From NCBI GenBank assembly GCA_900618795.1, contig UYJD01000014.1:694930-758929 (forward strand): 64,000 bases of DNA, given 5' to 3'. Made by a program: the position numbers and the translations under genes. The notes beneath the pieces were generated by a model, which did no database searches, was not told the origin of the DNA, and was given only the letters and a program-made list of their open reading frames with translations. Of the stretch, positions 54,350 to 64,000 are shown piece by piece (position 1 is the first letter of the stretch; each line of letters starts with the position of its first letter). This DNA is from Cyanodermella asteris (lineage: Eukaryota; Ascomycota; Lecanoromycetes; Ostropales; Stictidaceae).

Positions 54350-56341
54350 ATGGAGGAGGAGAAAAAGTTCGAGACGAAGCCGCTTAACACTCGCAACAAA
54401 GCCGGTGATGCCGAGCCGAGCACCAAGAATACAAAACACCTTCGCGATCACCCCGTTTCGAAGCCACCGCACAGCTTGCGGGAGAAACTATGCCGCTCGC
54501 TCCCGAGGTATTCCGGCGTGTACAGCGTTGGCATGATGGAGATCGAGGTACCGGTGGACGAGCCCAGAACCTTCTCGGACATTACCCGGCACAAAAGGCA
54601 CGTCTTAGAGCTTGAGACGGTTCTTTTCAACATTTATTATCCGTCTGCTTTCGGCTCGGGAAGCGGATTAGATCCTGGTGGTCTCAAGAAATGGAGCCGC
54701 GCCACATGGATGCCTCGGCCACGCCGGAAGATGGCCAAGGGTTACTCCCGATTTTCAGGCATTCATCCCGCGATCATGGAACCTTACCTGTTGGCTGCAG
54801 TAGGCTTCACCAAGACACGAGCGTTCAGGAATGCACACCTCGCCGACCATTGGCCCCCGTCACAGAGCGCGTTTGCTGCTGGAGATCATCTCATCAAGAA
54901 CAAGGCCGGCGAGGCTCCAGAAGGTGAGCCTGATTCGCCCATTTTCCCGGTTCTGATCTTCAGCCATGGCCTCGGCGGAGAGAGGACGACATACTCGAGC
55001 GTTTGTGGCGAATTTGCCAGCTACGGTTTCATCGTGGTTGCCCTTGAGCACAGGGATGGAAGCGGTGTTCGCACGTTTGTCAACCATCCGTCAGAAAAGT
55101 GGAGGCAAGCGAATGGTGTCGATCACTCACATGCAGAACTGAAGGAACCCTACGACAAGGTCGACTATATCTGGCCGCAAGGCAATCCGACAGATACAGC
55201 ACCGCATAATGAGAAGGGCGTTGATCAAGAGCTGAGAAAGGCCCAGATACTGATGCGGAAGGCTGAGATCAAAGAGGTTGAGAAAGTACTAAAGATTCTC
55301 CACGACGGGAATGGCCATCTTATCGCCGAGAAAAATCTGCGCAAAAAGGGACTGATCGGATCGAGCTCCAGAGGCTTAAACGGCGTGGATTGGTCGAGGT
55401 GGAAGGGCAGATTCCATTTGGACAAAATCACCATGCTTGGACATAGCTTCGGAGCTGCGACGGCGGTGGCGGTCTTGCGAGATAGAGAAACATTTCCATC
55501 GATCGGACAGGGTATCGTCTACGACATATGGGGTGGGCCGGTTGTCTTTGAAGAAGATCACAAGATTCAGTGTCCGTTGCTCGGCATCAACTCGGAAGCA
55601 TTCATGTACTGGGAGCAGAACTTCAAGACAGCTAGCGGAATAGCACTCGAGGCGGAGGAAGCAGGTGCTCTATCGTGGCTGATGACAGTACAAGGCACAG
55701 TGCACATCAGTCAGTCAGACTTCCACATCCTATTTCCCAAGATATGTCGAGTTCTTTTGGGAGCTACGGCGAACCCGAAGCGTGCCATTGAGCTGAATGT
55801 CAATGCCAGCTTGGAGTTTCTTCGCCTCGTTACGCCAAACCGCATCAGCCAGATGAACCGTGGGGCGGACGAAGGGATTCTCCAAGTGTCAACTCTCCGA
55901 CAAATGCCAACAGCACACAAGCCCAAAGACAAGTGGATAGGTCTCAGGCTTGCATCCAAAGCTCCGGCAGACTTGACCAGAGGAATTACGAAAGGCATGC
56001 GGAAACGTGGGGACAAGGGGAGCGGACATGGTGTTGAAGATGAGATCTGGATGCACTTGGCCCCAACGCAGGAGAAACTCAAGGAGAACGGTCTAGAGGG
56101 TAAGGCAGCCCCTCAGCCTGCGGAGGACAAGCCAACAATGGCTGACGTCGCCGGCGATGATGGAGAGCATCCTCCCGAGCAGACGTCGGCTCGACCCCAG
56201 AAGGACCGTCGATCAAACCAGCAGACGGAAACGAAGGAACAACAGATCTCTGTTGATGGGCATCACGGCTTGAAGGTGATGAGCCACGAAGGGCCCGTAG
56301 ATGATGCCCTGACCCGTCGACATACAGGGCGTGGACTATGA
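54350..56341 (+). CDS. platelet-activating-factor acetylhydrolase-like lipase
   Basis: Single exon of 663 aa. PAF-AH/group VII PLA2 enzymes remove short or oxidised sn-2 acyl groups from phospholipids. The sequence shows the family entry motif YSVGMMEIEVPVDEP and the LFNIYYPS strand. The oxyanion-type LIFSHGLGGERTTYSSVCGE (near 204) and the nucleophile elbow ITMLGHSFGAATAVAVLRDR, with Ser near 365, follow. Further on, a probable acid and His region includes GTVHISQSDFHILFP. The His after GTVH is the likely catalytic one. The polar extension after about residue 490, ending RHTGRGL, is disordered. There is no signal peptide, so it is probably intracellular or membrane-associated. It is longer than the usual 400-450 aa because of inserts and the C-terminal tail. 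Confidence 0.88.
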   Translation: MEEEKKFETKPLNTRNKAGDAEPSTKNTKHLRDHPVSKPPHSLREKLCRSLPRYSGVYSVGMMEIEVPVDEPRTFSDITRHKRHVLELETVLFNIYYPSAFGSGSGLDPGGLKKWSRATWMPRPRRKMAKGYSRFSGIHPAIMEPYLLAAVGFTKTRAFRNAHLADHWPPSQSAFAAGDHLIKNKAGEAPEGEPDSPIFPVLIFSHGLGGERTTYSSVCGEFASYGFIVVALEHRDGSGVRTFVNHPSEKWRQANGVDHSHAELKEPYDKVDYIWPQGNPTDTAPHNEKGVDQELRKAQILMRKAEIKEVEKVLKILHDGNGHLIAEKNLRKKGLIGSSSRGLNGVDWSRWKGRFHLDKITMLGHSFGAATAVAVLRDRETFPSIGQGIVYDIWGGPVVFEEDHKIQCPLLGINSEAFMYWEQNFKTASGIALEAEEAGALSWLMTVQGTVHISQSDFHILFPKICRVLLGATANPKRAIELNVNASLEFLRLVTPNRISQMNRGADEGILQVSTLRQMPTAHKPKDKWIGLRLASKAPADLTRGITKGMRKRGDKGSGHGVEDEIWMHLAPTQEKLKENGLEGKAAPQPAEDKPTMADVAGDDGEHPPEQTSARPQKDRRSNQQTETKEQQISVDGHHGLKVMSHEGPVDDALTRRHTGRGL

Positions 56342-57681
56342 TATTTTCCAATTTCGCTACTTACGAATGATGATCCGATGTAGACCCGTTCAGATCGATG
56401 CTCAAAAGGTTATCTCAACCCTGCGGGGTAGCTTTGTGCCGGATCGTCCAGCACGTCCAGTTTGCCTTCGAATCTAAGGTGCTGTACAACAACCGAAATG
56501 CGGAGTTTAGCCTCGATGTGCCACACGGCCGACTCTGAGGTACAGTAGTCAAGGTGGAGTTGTGGAGCCGTTTCTTGCTAGTCATGTTGGTCTACTGCAA
56601 GTCATTCGTCATACGCGCGGAGACCACGAGATGCAAGGATGGCTCCTCGCTTGAATAAGATTCCAGGAAGAGCAGTAACCCCACATCCTTCAGTAAACGG
56701 ACTGTTAGACCGTTGGATCCGTGGTAGACCTCGCTTGCCCACGTCCATGCAATGTTATGCGTTCTGCCGCCACGTGACAAGCCTGCTCCTACCCCTGCTA
56801 GCCAAGTTTGACGCTAGCCAAGTTTGACGACGGATCAGACTCAAACACTGACGAGACGCGTGGATACGCTCGTGCGACTTGGGACTGGCATCCGACATGG
56901 AGTCTCTGCAATTGCAATCACAGATCCTAAGGACCTGCGCCAATGTATCACAACATGTATCAACCGGGCAGTCCAGCTGCTCATCAAGCAACGCGTGGGA
57001 TCACTAAGTCATGACACCTCACTTCTGCGATGAGCTTTGGCCATAGCCGGCTGTAGAGCTCACGTTAGTTTCTGCTTGTCAGCTGCAGCTTTACCGATCA
57101 GCGTTTTGGAACCTACGTGTACTAAAAAAAAACTCGTGGTTGGCGGAAAAACTCCTCATTTGTTGTCTCTGACACGCAACAAGCCAGAACATCGCGGACA
57201 TCTTCTCCAACATGATTATTACAACTGTTCAGGGAAAGCATTTCGCTGTTGAATCTGTAGCGGGAACTGGACAATCCCATAGGAAGCAGGTCGTGATCAC
57301 GGATCTTCTCGCCAGTTCGTCATCCATCTTCCGGTTTGCTTGGAACCGAATGGTACCCTGCAAACCCGACAGTCTGCGAGCCCACGTGTTGGAGTTCCCT
57401 GCTGTATCTTTGTGCCGAAACAGTCGTGGGGAAGCCTGCATGCGAATTTCCCCTAATCCTGTTCCTGCGCTGATCAACTAATCCTGGCCCCGTCAGGATA
57501 AATGTCGTCGCCACACCACCTCCATCTTTTCCCGCCCTCTTGTCTACCATAGGCCCGGAGCTTGATTTGTTTAAGTCTGTCTTTTGTGTCCGCCTTTCAG
57601 TGAGCACTCTCACTGGGATCACTCCTTTCATTCGCAAAGCTTGCCTTCCTTCCGGTACCGGCAACCCACAACCTGCTGACA
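56342..57681. other. 1.3 kb intergenic region upstream of the rhamnogalacturonase
   Basis: No supported ORF. GTGGGG at 57426-57431 fits the loose CreA consensus SYGGRG, but one short match means little. A 16-bp tandem duplication lies at 56797 (separate entry). Confidence 0.5.
56797..56828. repeat. 16-bp perfect tandem duplication
   Basis: GCTAGCCAAGTTTGAC occurs twice head to tail in non-coding sequence, as a recent slippage or repair duplication would leave. Confidence 0.85.
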
Positions 57682-59181
57682 ATGCGTTGCACTTCTGTCC
57701 TCACGGCGGCGGCGCTGCTGCTCCAATCGATCATAACTGCTCAGCTATCTGGCAGCGTTGGACCTCTGACATCTATCGCGGCCAAGCGTGCTACCAAAAT
57801 CTGCAATGTCAATGACTATGGCGTCACAGCAGACAAGTCCACTGATCTTGGCCCGCCGCTTGCTTCCGCTTTCGCCGACTGCAAAAGCGGTGGTGTAGTC
57901 TACATCCCATCCGGCGACTACCAAATTTCAACTTTCCAGACTCTGAACAACGGCAATGCATGGGCGATCCAGCTTGACGGCATCATCTACCGGGACACCG
58001 CATCGGATAGCGGCAATATGATTTTGATTGAGCACGGCAGCGACTTCGAATTCTTCTCTTCAAATGGCAACGGGGCAATTCAAGGTCGCGGATATTTGGA
58101 CCATGCCGCTGGCAAGATCACTGGTGCACGCTTGCTGCGTTTCCAGAGCTTGAGTAACTTTGCTATCCACGACATCAAACTCGTGGATGCCCCTGCCTTC
58201 CACTTCTCAATAGACACCTGCACGAACGGCGAAGTGTACAACATACTCATCAGAGGAAGCAACCAAGGTGGGACTGATGGCATTGATGTTTGGGGTAGCA
58301 ACATCCATGTTCACGATGTCGAGGTGACGAACAAGGACGAATGTGTCACAGTCAAGGTGAGAAGGAACGAAGAACTATCTTTTCATGCACTCTGCTAACT
58401 TACATCAGTCACCTGCTAGCAACATTCTGATTGAGAATATCTACTGCAACTGGTCGGGTGGTTGTGCCATCGGCTCTCTCGGTGCAGACACCGCCATCTC
58501 GAACATCGAATACAAAAACGTGTACACCTGGTCCTCGAATCAAATGATGATGATCAAGAGCAACGGCGGCAGCGGTACCGTCGAGAATGTCGTCTTCAAG
58601 AATTTCATCGGCCACGGCAATGCCTACAGCTTAAACATCGACCAGTACTGGTCCAGCCAAAGCGTAGCCAGCGGCAGCGGAGTTCAGCTATCAAATATCA
58701 CCTTCAACGTAAGTGCAAGGACGTCTCTTCATCTCATTCACTACTCCGCACACCGCTTTCTGACCTTAGCTCCTCACTTTCTACTGCATCATGCATGCTG
58801 ACCTCCCTACTTTAGAACTGGAAAGGCGGCGAAGCTAACGGCGTGGCCCGCGGCCCTATCCGCATCAACTGCGCCGACGGCGCGCCCTGCACAGGCGTCA
58901 CCATCGAGGACTTCGCCATGTGGACCGAAGCCGGCAGCAGCCAGCTATACTCATGTCGTTCCGGATACGGCTCCGGAGCCTGCCTGAAGAGCGGTAGCTC
59001 ACACACCAGCTACGCTGTGACCACCAGCACCGTCAAAGCCGCCCCTAGCGGACACAGCGCTGCTACGATGCCGGGCGATCTCGCTACGCACACGTGGGGA
59101 ACTGCGAGCAGCATCCCGACGCCGACTTGGCCCGCGAGCTTTTATCCCGGAGTTGCGCCGCTTAGTGCTTTGGCTGCTTGA
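57682..59181 (+). CDS. secreted rhamnogalacturonase-type glycoside hydrolase (GH28)
   Basis: Three exons (57682-58356, 58409-58708, 58816-59181) with introns of 52 and 107 bp give about 446 aa. A signal peptide ([20 protein letters not shown]) precedes a right-handed beta-helix enzyme that cuts the rhamnogalacturonan backbone of pectin. GH28 signatures are [20 protein letters not shown] (catalytic-type Asp near 198) and [11 protein letters not shown] (near 217-226), where polygalacturonases have NTDDCI or [19 protein letters not shown] stands where polygalacturonases have the G-S-G-H-G loop. The DEC and SGGC forms mark the rhamnogalacturonase subgroup rather than endo-polygalacturonase. A Ser/Thr/Pro-rich tail ([15 protein letters not shown]) follows. 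Splices restore frame and family motifs. It would be used in plant cell-wall breakdown. Confidence 0.92.
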
Positions 59182-61187
59182 ACGGCGATGGTCACTTTGT
59201 GGAGTGGACGACGGTTGGTCTGTCCTCAAGTGAAGGGCGTGGAGAAGTAGCTACAGATCCATATCTTTTTTTTTTTTTGCTGGCACTGAACCTCAACATC
59301 TTCGTACATGCCGTGCAAGCATAACTTTTCTTTGACAGTTTGTAGCGATCTGCGCGCATATAGCACTCATGCAGTGGTATTTATTCATGGTATTTATGTT
59401 CGGAAGACGGACCAAGCTCATCATCGTTAACCGCAAGTAGCAGCTTTTGGGATCGTTTGAAAAACATAAAAAATATAAAATAAAATAAAAATAAAAATCT
59501 GTTTGCAAGATGGCAGTTGAAGCTCTGACACTCTCGATCTTGCTCGATACTGTTTCGGCTGGGCAGGCTCTGAATTAGCTCGTGTCTCGGAGCACTGCGG
59601 GCTTCGATGATGATCATGGGACAGTCTTCGCCAATGCCCACAGCTACCCTCTCGCTATAAACTCCCTTCTGACCCAATTTCATAAAGCCGGTAGGCATCG
59701 ATTGATATTCAAGTACTCGATTCGCCATTGTCAACGGATGCTAGTCCAGCGATGTCGTTGCTGGCGATATCGCTTGAAACTGCCAAATCACGGCCGCGTG
59801 CAGCCAGATCAAAGAACAACTGTCGCTATGGCGACGGTGGCCAGCCGCGTTGCTATTGAGGTCGGGGGTCTGGGAACGGCCTCGGAACGCAGCCGGAGAC
59901 GTGATTGAGCTTGCACAAGCGTGGGTTCCTTGCCTGAGAAATGAACATTGACGGACGGTAGGTTGCGAGTGTGCCCAACGTTCTTTGGCCTTCACACACC
60001 GTCAATTTGTGGAAGAAGACCGCCCACAAACCGACTTGATATTCGGGTTCGCGTGAGTGTCATATCCGGTCTTGTTCATATACTTGTGAGGATTACTCTG
60101 CCCCCTAGTGTCGGTCGATGGTGAGGTCACTTTTGAGTCGTCCCTAGGAGACCCTGCTGTAGCCTTGCTTTGCATCAGTTCGACGAGTTCTCAACGCCTG
60201 TAGCTTTATCAGCTCACTTGCCACTCGAGTAGACCGAGAGGAAGGCGGAGGTGCGTGGCAGGGGAGTTGCATCTTGAGGCTAGTTGCGAAGCCCAGTACC
60301 GCGCAACTCAAGCAAGACTCGCCGGCTGCTTGACCACCATAAAAAGGACTGGCAGCTGCGAGTATCTCGGAGGTCTGCCCTGCTGCGTCCAAGAGACTCG
60401 GCAAAGGCTCGATGGAAGCGAATGGGATGGAAGGATCGGTATGGTCTGAGACTGACTTGATGATGAGGACTGGAAGCACTGTATCGAGACCGTGGCGAAC
60501 GAGGACTGGTGATCATAATCTGGTGAATTGAGATCATTTCTGACAGAGCCTAGAGGCGGTTGCACATTTCCATTCAAAACTGACTTGGGTGGGATTGGAT
60601 GATCTGTACGCTCAATAGGGACAGGCACTGCTGCAACATCAACATGCCTCAAGAAATCGTCACAACAAATTCCTTGGACTTCTTGTTTTGATGGAGACAG
60701 AACGATACCTATCATTGGACTTGCATTTTCACCACACATGCTCCGTTTGTGCCGGGACAACCCTGACGTGAATAGACCCGTGACGTCGTGAAGAGACTTG
60801 GATCAATTGAAGCGCTTAGTATGCCGTTTAGCTGCGGAGTCGTCATCTGCAAAGTTGACTTGGCAAGCTTCAAAGCTATGTACATGTCTTCAACGCGAAC
60901 TTTTCCCTTCCTCTTCTCTCACCAGCCCCTCCGTAGGACTCCCTACGTACAAATTTCCTCTCCTTGCAACGGTCCCACATTATTGCCAGTCTCTTAGCTT
61001 TGCAACGCCGCCCATGCATTGTGGAAATGCCGTGCCGTGTCGTGATCGTAAGATCTTCCTCGCGTATCGTAGTGAAGGTTCATTAGTTACAATGTGTCGT
61101 ATTTCCTTATGTCGTCATCAAAAGTGTAGCAAAGTCAGTCGCGCGCGAAGAAGCAATGACCTGACATTGAAAAGGTTCAATGTCGGC
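59182..61187. other. 2 kb intergenic region
   Basis: Holds the 3' flank of the rhamnogalacturonase and the sch9 terminus. AT-rich low-complexity sequence runs at about 59458-59500, with a T13 run at 59266-59278. Minus-strand frames at 60144-60479 and 60308-60760 overlap in different frames and show no domain. No gene supported. Confidence 0.5.
59266..59278 (+). repeat. T13 homopolymer
   Basis: Thirteen T downstream of the rhamnogalacturonase stop, possibly part of its 3' region. A role as a terminator cannot be shown. Confidence 0.6.
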
Positions 61188-63958
61188 CTAGACTTCGAAT
61201 TGTTGACCGTTGTTGAAAATGGCGTCCTGGTCATTGCTTCTAACGACGCCACTCATGCGGTCATCGCGGGTGCTGTGACGAGAGAGAGGCTGCTCCCACT
61301 CATCATCGAATTTCCCGTCGTCCTCCATGCGTTCGGCTTCATTCTTGAAATGCTCGTCCATAGTGCTCTCGTCAACGAAGGTGAAGCCTTTGAATTTAGC
61401 CTGCATGCCTGGAGAGAGAGGGGTGGATGCTGGGTTTGCTCCTGACGCGATAGCCGCGGCGCGTGCGTTCAGTGAAGATGAGTTCTCCAGAGCGTTTGTG
61501 AACTCAGGGTCGAAATTTGAAGTGTCAAGATTGGACTTGACCTTCGGCTTGAAAGGGGGAATGACCTCTTTTCGCGACAATGCAATCCAGTCAACATCAG
61601 CGAAGAAGGGATGGCGCTTCAACTCCTCTGCATCATCGGTGGCACCCAGACGATGTTTCGGGTTGCGATTCAACAGTCCCTTCACAAAGTTACGGCCCTC
61701 GACACTCAAGGCGTCACGAGGGAAGCGGACTTTGCCAAAGGCAATGTTCTTGTACATCTGCTGGGTGTCCTCGGCATAGAACGGGCTCCAACCACAACAC
61801 ATTTCGAAGACGAGGACGCCAAGGGACCAGAAATCAACCATCGCAGTGTATCCATGTTCGTCAAGAAGAACCTCTGGGGCGAGATACTCTGTTGTGCCGC
61901 AGAACGTATTGGTGGTGTCATTCTTAGTCAGATTGGCTTTGGACAATCCAAAATCGCAGAGCGCAATGTGTCCGTTGGCATCCAGAAGAATGTTTTCGGG
62001 TTTTAGGTCGCGGTAGACGATGTCGTGCTGGTGTAGATGCTGAAGAGCAAGGATGAGCTCGGCGATGTAGAACTTGGCGCGCGCCTCATTGAAACGCCCC
62101 TCCTTTTGTAAGTGCCAAAAGAGCTCTCCCCCTGACATGAAGTCCGTGACCAGGTACAGGTCAGTTGGTGTCTGGAACGAGAACTTCAGTCCCACTATGA
62201 AAGGGGAATCGGCCATCGCTGTTCGGACAAGGATATTACGCTCTCCAAGCGTATGTGCAACTTCCTTCTTTTGGACGATGACCTTTTTAGAGAGGACTTT
62301 CATGGCGTAAATACGCTGCGTATCCTTCTTTCGTACTTGGTATACCTGACCAAACGTGCCTATACGAAGTTAGCTTCGTGCATCTCTGCTAAGTGAAGCA
62401 GTCACTTACCTTTGCCAATGAGCTTGAGGATACTGAAGTCGTCGGGGCCGTAGATCCTTTTTTCCGTTCTTTGGAAGGAAAACTCGAGATAAACTTCGCC
62501 CGTCACGGATTCGTCTTGCTTCGGTCTGGGACCAAGCTTGTACCAGCCTTTGGTCGAGGTGTGGTCTCCGGTCATGTCAGGTCCTGCTTTGAGATAGCCA
62601 AGGAATGTTTCCTGCTCCGTGTAGTCGTATACAAAGACATCTACATCAGACTTGTTGCCAACCACATCGCTGTCAAAGTTAGCAATGCTCGATTGTAATG
62701 TCAGGGGGACTTACAAAGTAGCCTCGATATCCCATCTTGGCTCCGTGACTTGTTTCAGCCGCTTCGCACCATCGTGCAGACTGCTTGTGCTACTCTGTCT
62801 GCTTTTCATTGGGATCGCAAGGGAGCGACCCATATCACTTGCTGACCGCTGAATCGGAACACCTCCAGAGCCATCGTCTTTCAGACCACTGCCCGAGCGG
62901 TCTGAGGTGGCCTCTTCGTCTGCAGGACCATTCGAGATGTACTCATTTCCTTCGAATACAGAAACAATGTAAGGATTCAAGCTCGGGCGCAGACCTCTGG
63001 CTTCCACAATTCTTACAACCAATTTACCCTTAGCCGGACCTATGGATGGCGTGCCGCTTGGAGAATGCCCCCTCTTTGAACCAGTCCTGCTCATCGTCTG
63101 CTTGATCGACGGCCGAATTGGCTGCAACGGAGTGGTCTCTGCCGGTCCGCCGGCTTGCGACAGCGATCGAGGAGTGTGAGGAGGAGTCGCCTTTTCACGT
63201 GGCGCATCCGCCACGTTATTAGTCAGCCGAACTTGCTCTAATGAGGCAGTAAGAGAATTCAAAGCAGTGGAGGGACGTTCCTCCGCTGGAGTTCCAGGGG
63301 CTGACGAGTGTGTAGATGATGTAGGATTTGACAAGATGGCGGCAGAGACTTCAGCTTTACTCAATACCGACAGCGACGGCGCGGTAGGCTTGCTTCGCTT
63401 GACTTGCAGCGGCAAGGAATCTACCGTAGATTTGGACCGCGGGGCAAGTTCTGTGCTCTGCAAATCTCTGCTCACCATCTTGTCTTCCGCTTTCTTCGCT
63501 GTCGAGTCCAACTCTTTCTGCGTAAAGGAGTTTGATGAAGAACGTGGCGGGGTCGGATAGGGATTTGAGGCACCCTGAGACGCAGAATCCAGTGGACGGG
63601 CCCCAAGTATCTCATGGGGCAGCACAGGAGCTGGCGCAGAAAGATCTGACGCATAAGAGTTGGGAGAACTTGGGGCCGTCGGAAGCGCGTTACTCGCTGG
63701 TGGCTGAAGACCTGACTTTTCTGATAAAGACTGCACCATGTGTTCCTTCTCTTCTTCAAGGATATGTGTTTGTGCAAGAGGAGAGCTGGAGCTACCCACC
63801 TGGCCGAAGTAAGTGTGCATTATACCCGGCAGGCGTTTGTCGGTAGGGTCTGGACGCGGCGTGTGTACGCCCGATGGCGTAGGCGTAGCAGTCCCAAGGT
63901 GTTCGTCGCCGCCATCTTCAGATCTGCGCCTTTCGGACAAGTCAACGCTGGAAACCAT
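61188..63958 (-). CDS. sch9: Sch9-type AGC protein kinase with C2 domain
   Basis: Three exons (63958-62715, 62669-62410, 62359-61188) with introns of 45 and 50 bp encode 891 aa. Sch9/SckA is a TORC1 effector and PKA-parallel kinase controlling growth, stress and nutrient responses. The N-terminal 300 residues are disordered. A C2 domain follows at about 305-470 (KGKLVVRIVEARGLRPSLNP, TFLGYLKAGPDMTG). The kinase domain has FSILKLIGKGTFGQVYQVRK, the Lys in YAMKVL, HDIVYRDLKPENILL, DFGLSK, the activation-loop NTFCGTTEYLAPEV and WSLGVLVFEMCCGWSPF. The AGC tail ends with the hydrophobic motif FKGFTFVDES near 825. All catalytic residues (Lys, HRD-type YRD, DFG, APE) are present. The C2-plus-AGC order is specific for the Sch9 family. 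Confidence 0.95.
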
Positions 63959-64000
63959 GGTTGCGCAAATAAAGCAGCAAAAAGCGGGCTGAAAACAGAA

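Noticed and set aside
60144-60760. two overlapping minus-strand frames of 111 and 150 codons
   Set aside because: Different frames over the same DNA, no motif, and no splice sites that would join them.

Overview
The window reads as nuclear DNA of a filamentous ascomycete. The genes are compact, with introns of 45-107 bp that start GTAAGT/GTGAGT-like, carry CTAAC-like branch sites and end in CAG/TAG. Several families are typical of filamentous fungi: a DUF3292 protein, a PDR-type ABC transporter, a cAMP-receptor-like GPCR, Fig1, a rhamnogalacturonase-type GH28 and a fungal HNH protein. The general gene style suggests Pezizomycotina, perhaps Dothideomycetes, but I cannot fix the genus. I recognised no rRNA, tRNA, CRISPR array, transposon or virus-like element.

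Layout. 0-2.5 kb: the 3' end of an unidentified gene and a decayed cytochrome P450. 2.6-8 kb: two minus-strand genes, the replication factor Mcm10 (with a cluster of ACGCG cores in its promoter) and a Pho85-type cyclin. 8-14 kb: a 6 kb stretch without a convincing gene. 14-21.6 kb: four plus-strand genes, namely a secreted type-B carboxylesterase, a septin-like GTPase with a C-terminal membrane helix, a flavin-reductase-like protein with a mitochondrial-type leader, and an HNH protein. 21.7-25 kb: three minus-strand fungal F-box/2EXR-like genes, one intact and two decayed. 26.5-31 kb: a large J-domain protein convergent with Fig1. 32-39.8 kb: a PDR-type ABC transporter divergent from a short acidic protein of unknown function. 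40-44 kb: trimethyllysine dioxygenase divergent from an FAD monooxygenase. 47-54 kb: a cAMP-receptor-like GPCR, a DUF3292 membrane protein and proteasome ATPase Rpt5. 54-59 kb: a PAF-acetylhydrolase-like lipase and a secreted rhamnogalacturonase. 61-64 kb: the Sch9-type C2/AGC kinase.

The genes do not form an operon-like or biosynthetic cluster. Most are core housekeeping or signalling functions: DNA replication, proteasome, cyclin, TOR/PKA-branch kinase, nutrient GPCR, mating calcium uptake, carnitine synthesis and drug efflux. They are interspersed with secreted hydrolases and fast-evolving lineage genes. Relics are confined to two places: the P450 at 0.7-2.4 kb and the F-box-like block at 23-25 kb.

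The items most worth a second look are the Rpt5 C-terminus without its HbYX motif, the membrane-anchored septin-like GTPase, the ACGCG cluster at mcm10, the decaying F-box-like block, and the CT-tract polarity switch in the 8-14 kb gap. Exon boundaries were set by eye from splice-site consensus and reading-frame continuity.
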